Source: Chitinophagaceae bacterium (GTDB taxonomy: Bacteria > Bacteroidota > Bacteroidia > Chitinophagales > Chitinophagaceae). Taken from it: a stretch of DNA of 5,725 nucleotides. The notes beneath the pieces were generated by a model. That model was not told the origin of the DNA, searched no databases, and saw nothing but the letters and a program-made list of their open reading frames with translations. Location of the stretch: NCBI GenBank assembly GCA_016741945.1, contig JACVCQ010000186.1:1-5725 (forward strand), read 5' to 3'. Below, piece by piece: positions 4,156-5,725 of this stretch. The position numbers were made by a program, and so were the translations under genes. Position 1 is the stretch's first letter; every line of letters begins with the position of its first letter.

Positions 4156-5725
4156 ATGGCTAAAAATACAGATCTGAGGAAGGAACAAGCACTTGAATAT
4201 CATTCAAGCGGCAGACCCGGAAAAATTGAAGTCATTCCCACCAAAGAAGCTAAAACCCAAAGAGATCTTTCATTGGCGTATAGTCCGGGTGTAGCAGAGC
4301 CTTGCAAAGAGATACACAATAATGTAGAAGAAGTTTATAAGTACACTGCAAAAGGAAATCTGGTGGCAGTAATCAGTAATGGAACAGCTGTATTGGGACT
4401 GGGTGATATTGGTCCGGAAGCTAGTAAACCTGTGATGGAAGGGAAAGGTGTCTTATTCAAAATATTTGCAGACATCGATGTGTTTGATATTGAGATCAAC
4501 GAAAAAGATCCCGAGAAATTCGTTCAGATTGTGAAAGCTTTAGAGCCAACATTCGGGGGAATCAATCTAGAAGATATTAAGGCGCCGGAATGTTTTTATA
4601 TTGAACAGCAGCTTAAGCAACAAATGAATATTCCGGTGATGCACGATGATCAGCATGGAACGGCGATCATCAGTGGGGCTGCATTATTGAATGCACTTGA
4701 ATTACAGAAAAAACGAATTGAGAAAGTTCGTTTTGTTGTAAATGGTGCCGGTGCGGCGGCAATGGCATGTACACAATTATATGTTGCTTTGGGAGCTCGG
4801 TATGAAAATTTTATTCTTTTCGATAAAGATGGAGTGTTGCATGAAGGAAGAACAGATTTGGATGCCACACGTCGAAAATTTGCAATTAAGCGTTCCGATA
4901 TTACCCTCGATAAAGCCATGAAAGAGGCGGATGGATTTTTAGGGTTAAGTGTAGGTAATTTGGGAAATCAGGGGATGGTCAAAAGCATGGCGAAGAATCC
5001 AATTGTATTTGCTATGGCAAATCCTGATCCGGAGATTACATATGAAGATGCGATTACGGTTCGTAAAGACATTATTATGGCAACTGGCAGAACCGATTAT
5101 CCAAATCAAGTCAATAATGTATTAGGATTCCCTTATATTTTCAGAGGTGCTTTAGATGTGCGTGCTACGCAAATCAATGAAGCGATGAAGCTGGCAGCAG
5201 TAAAGGCTTTAGCTGAACTGGCTAAAACTCCTGTTCCGGATATAGTGAATATGGCGTATAACCAGACTAATATGTCTTTCGGTCCGGAATACATCATACC
5301 AAAGCCACTCGATCCAAGACTCCTGTCTACAGTAGCTCCAGCTGTTGCCAAAGCGGCGGTAGAAAGTGGCGTAGCACAAAAGAAAATCCAAAATTGGGAT
5401 GCGTATGTACTAGAGCTAAACAAGCGATTAGGATTAGACAATCAATTGATACGCGTTATTGGAAATAAAGCCCGCCGTGATCCTAAACGACTGGTATTTG
5501 CTGAAGCTGATAATCAAAAAATATTAAAAGCAGCCAGTATCATTTATGATGAAGGTGTAGCGTATCCAATTTTATTGGGAGATCCTATTAAAATCAATCG
5601 AATTGCGGAAGAACATAATATTGATATTACTGATTTACCCATCATTGATCCACGTAGCGATGAAATGGAATCTAAGCGTGAATTCTATGGAGAATTATTC
5701 TTTAAGAAAAGACAACGCAAAGGGT
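4156..5725 (+). CDS. maeB: NADP-dependent malic enzyme (MaeB type, with phosphotransacetylase-like C-terminus), partial at 3' end
   Basis: This enzyme oxidatively decarboxylates L-malate to pyruvate and CO2, making NADPH, in the cytoplasm. The 523 visible residues include the malic N-terminal domain with LAYSPGVAEPC (probable catalytic Tyr42) and KPVMEGKGVLFK (91-102, probable catalytic Lys97). LEDIKAPECF (Glu139, Asp140) and MHDDQHGTA (Asp165) bind the divalent metal. A Rossmann motif NGAGAAAMA (196-204) binds the dinucleotide; FAMANPDPE (285-293) and TGRTDYPNQVNN (310-321) complete the active site. From about 430 a PTA/PTB-like domain begins (RRDPKRLVFAEADNQKILKAA), which in MaeB proteins is non-catalytic and allosteric, sensing acetyl-CoA-type effectors. 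Full-length family members have about 750-760 residues, so roughly 230 are beyond the window. ATG 4156 gives the family N-terminus; an in-frame GTG at 4102 is less likely. The cofactor preference is inferred from the family. Confidence 0.96.
   Translation, partial: MAKNTDLRKEQALEYHSSGRPGKIEVIPTKEAKTQRDLSLAYSPGVAEPCKEIHNNVEEVYKYTAKGNLVAVISNGTAVLGLGDIGPEASKPVMEGKGVLFKIFADIDVFDIEINEKDPEKFVQIVKALEPTFGGINLEDIKAPECFYIEQQLKQQMNIPVMHDDQHGTAIISGAALLNALELQKKRIEKVRFVVNGAGAAAMACTQLYVALGARYENFILFDKDGVLHEGRTDLDATRRKFAIKRSDITLDKAMKEADGFLGLSVGNLGNQGMVKSMAKNPIVFAMANPDPEITYEDAITVRKDIIMATGRTDYPNQVNNVLGFPYIFRGALDVRATQINEAMKLAAVKALAELAKTPVPDIVNMAYNQTNMSFGPEYIIPKPLDPRLLSTVAPAVAKAAVESGVAQKKIQNWDAYVLELNKRLGLDNQLIRVIGNKARRDPKRLVFAEADNQKILKAASIIYDEGVAYPILLGDPIKINRIAEEHNIDITDLPIIDPRSDEMESKREFYGELFFKKRQRKG

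Noticed and set aside
4650..5441. Minus-strand open frames opposite maeB
   Set aside because: The + strand carries continuous malic enzyme motifs throughout; these frames are shadows.

Overview
The window looks like ordinary chromosome from a member of the Bacteroidota, probably near the Chitinophagaceae. The clues are moderately AT-rich DNA, starts preceded by A-rich sequence rather than Shine-Dalgarno motifs, a TAnnTTTG-type -7 promoter box, a SecA tail with the wording usual in this phylum, and a malic enzyme fused to a phosphotransacetylase-like domain. The family and phylum assignments come from reading protein motifs, not from a search. All recognisable genes lie on the + strand.

Layout. 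Positions 1-459 hold the 3' end of secA, interrupted by an in-frame TAA at 115-117 and followed by a strong intrinsic terminator (462-493). Next come a small protein with two membrane segments (505-1032) and deoC, deoxyribose-phosphate aldolase (1019-1690), which overlaps it by 14 bases. A promoter at 1736-1743 then drives a secreted SPOR-domain protein (1780-2205) and an M20D amidohydrolase (2220-3398), 14 bases apart and probably one operon. A stand-alone ORF6N-domain gene follows (3454-4023). It contains a perfect 21-bp inverted repeat in its coding sequence. After a 132-base structured leader, maeB, the NADP-type malic enzyme, starts at 4156 and runs off the right edge.

How the genes work together. 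Most are housekeeping: protein export, deoxynucleoside salvage, N-acyl amino acid or peptide hydrolysis, and malate to pyruvate conversion. Nothing suggests they form one pathway. ORF6N is the only gene with an accessory or phage-related flavour, and it has no mobile-element neighbours here.

I found no convincing undescribed multi-gene system. The items most worth a second look are the 43-base palindrome inside the ORF6N gene, the broken secA reading frame with odd substitutions just upstream, and the maeB leader, which carries a 10-codon ORF in frame with maeB and a GC-rich hairpin. No tRNA, rRNA, CRISPR array, insertion sequence or origin was seen.
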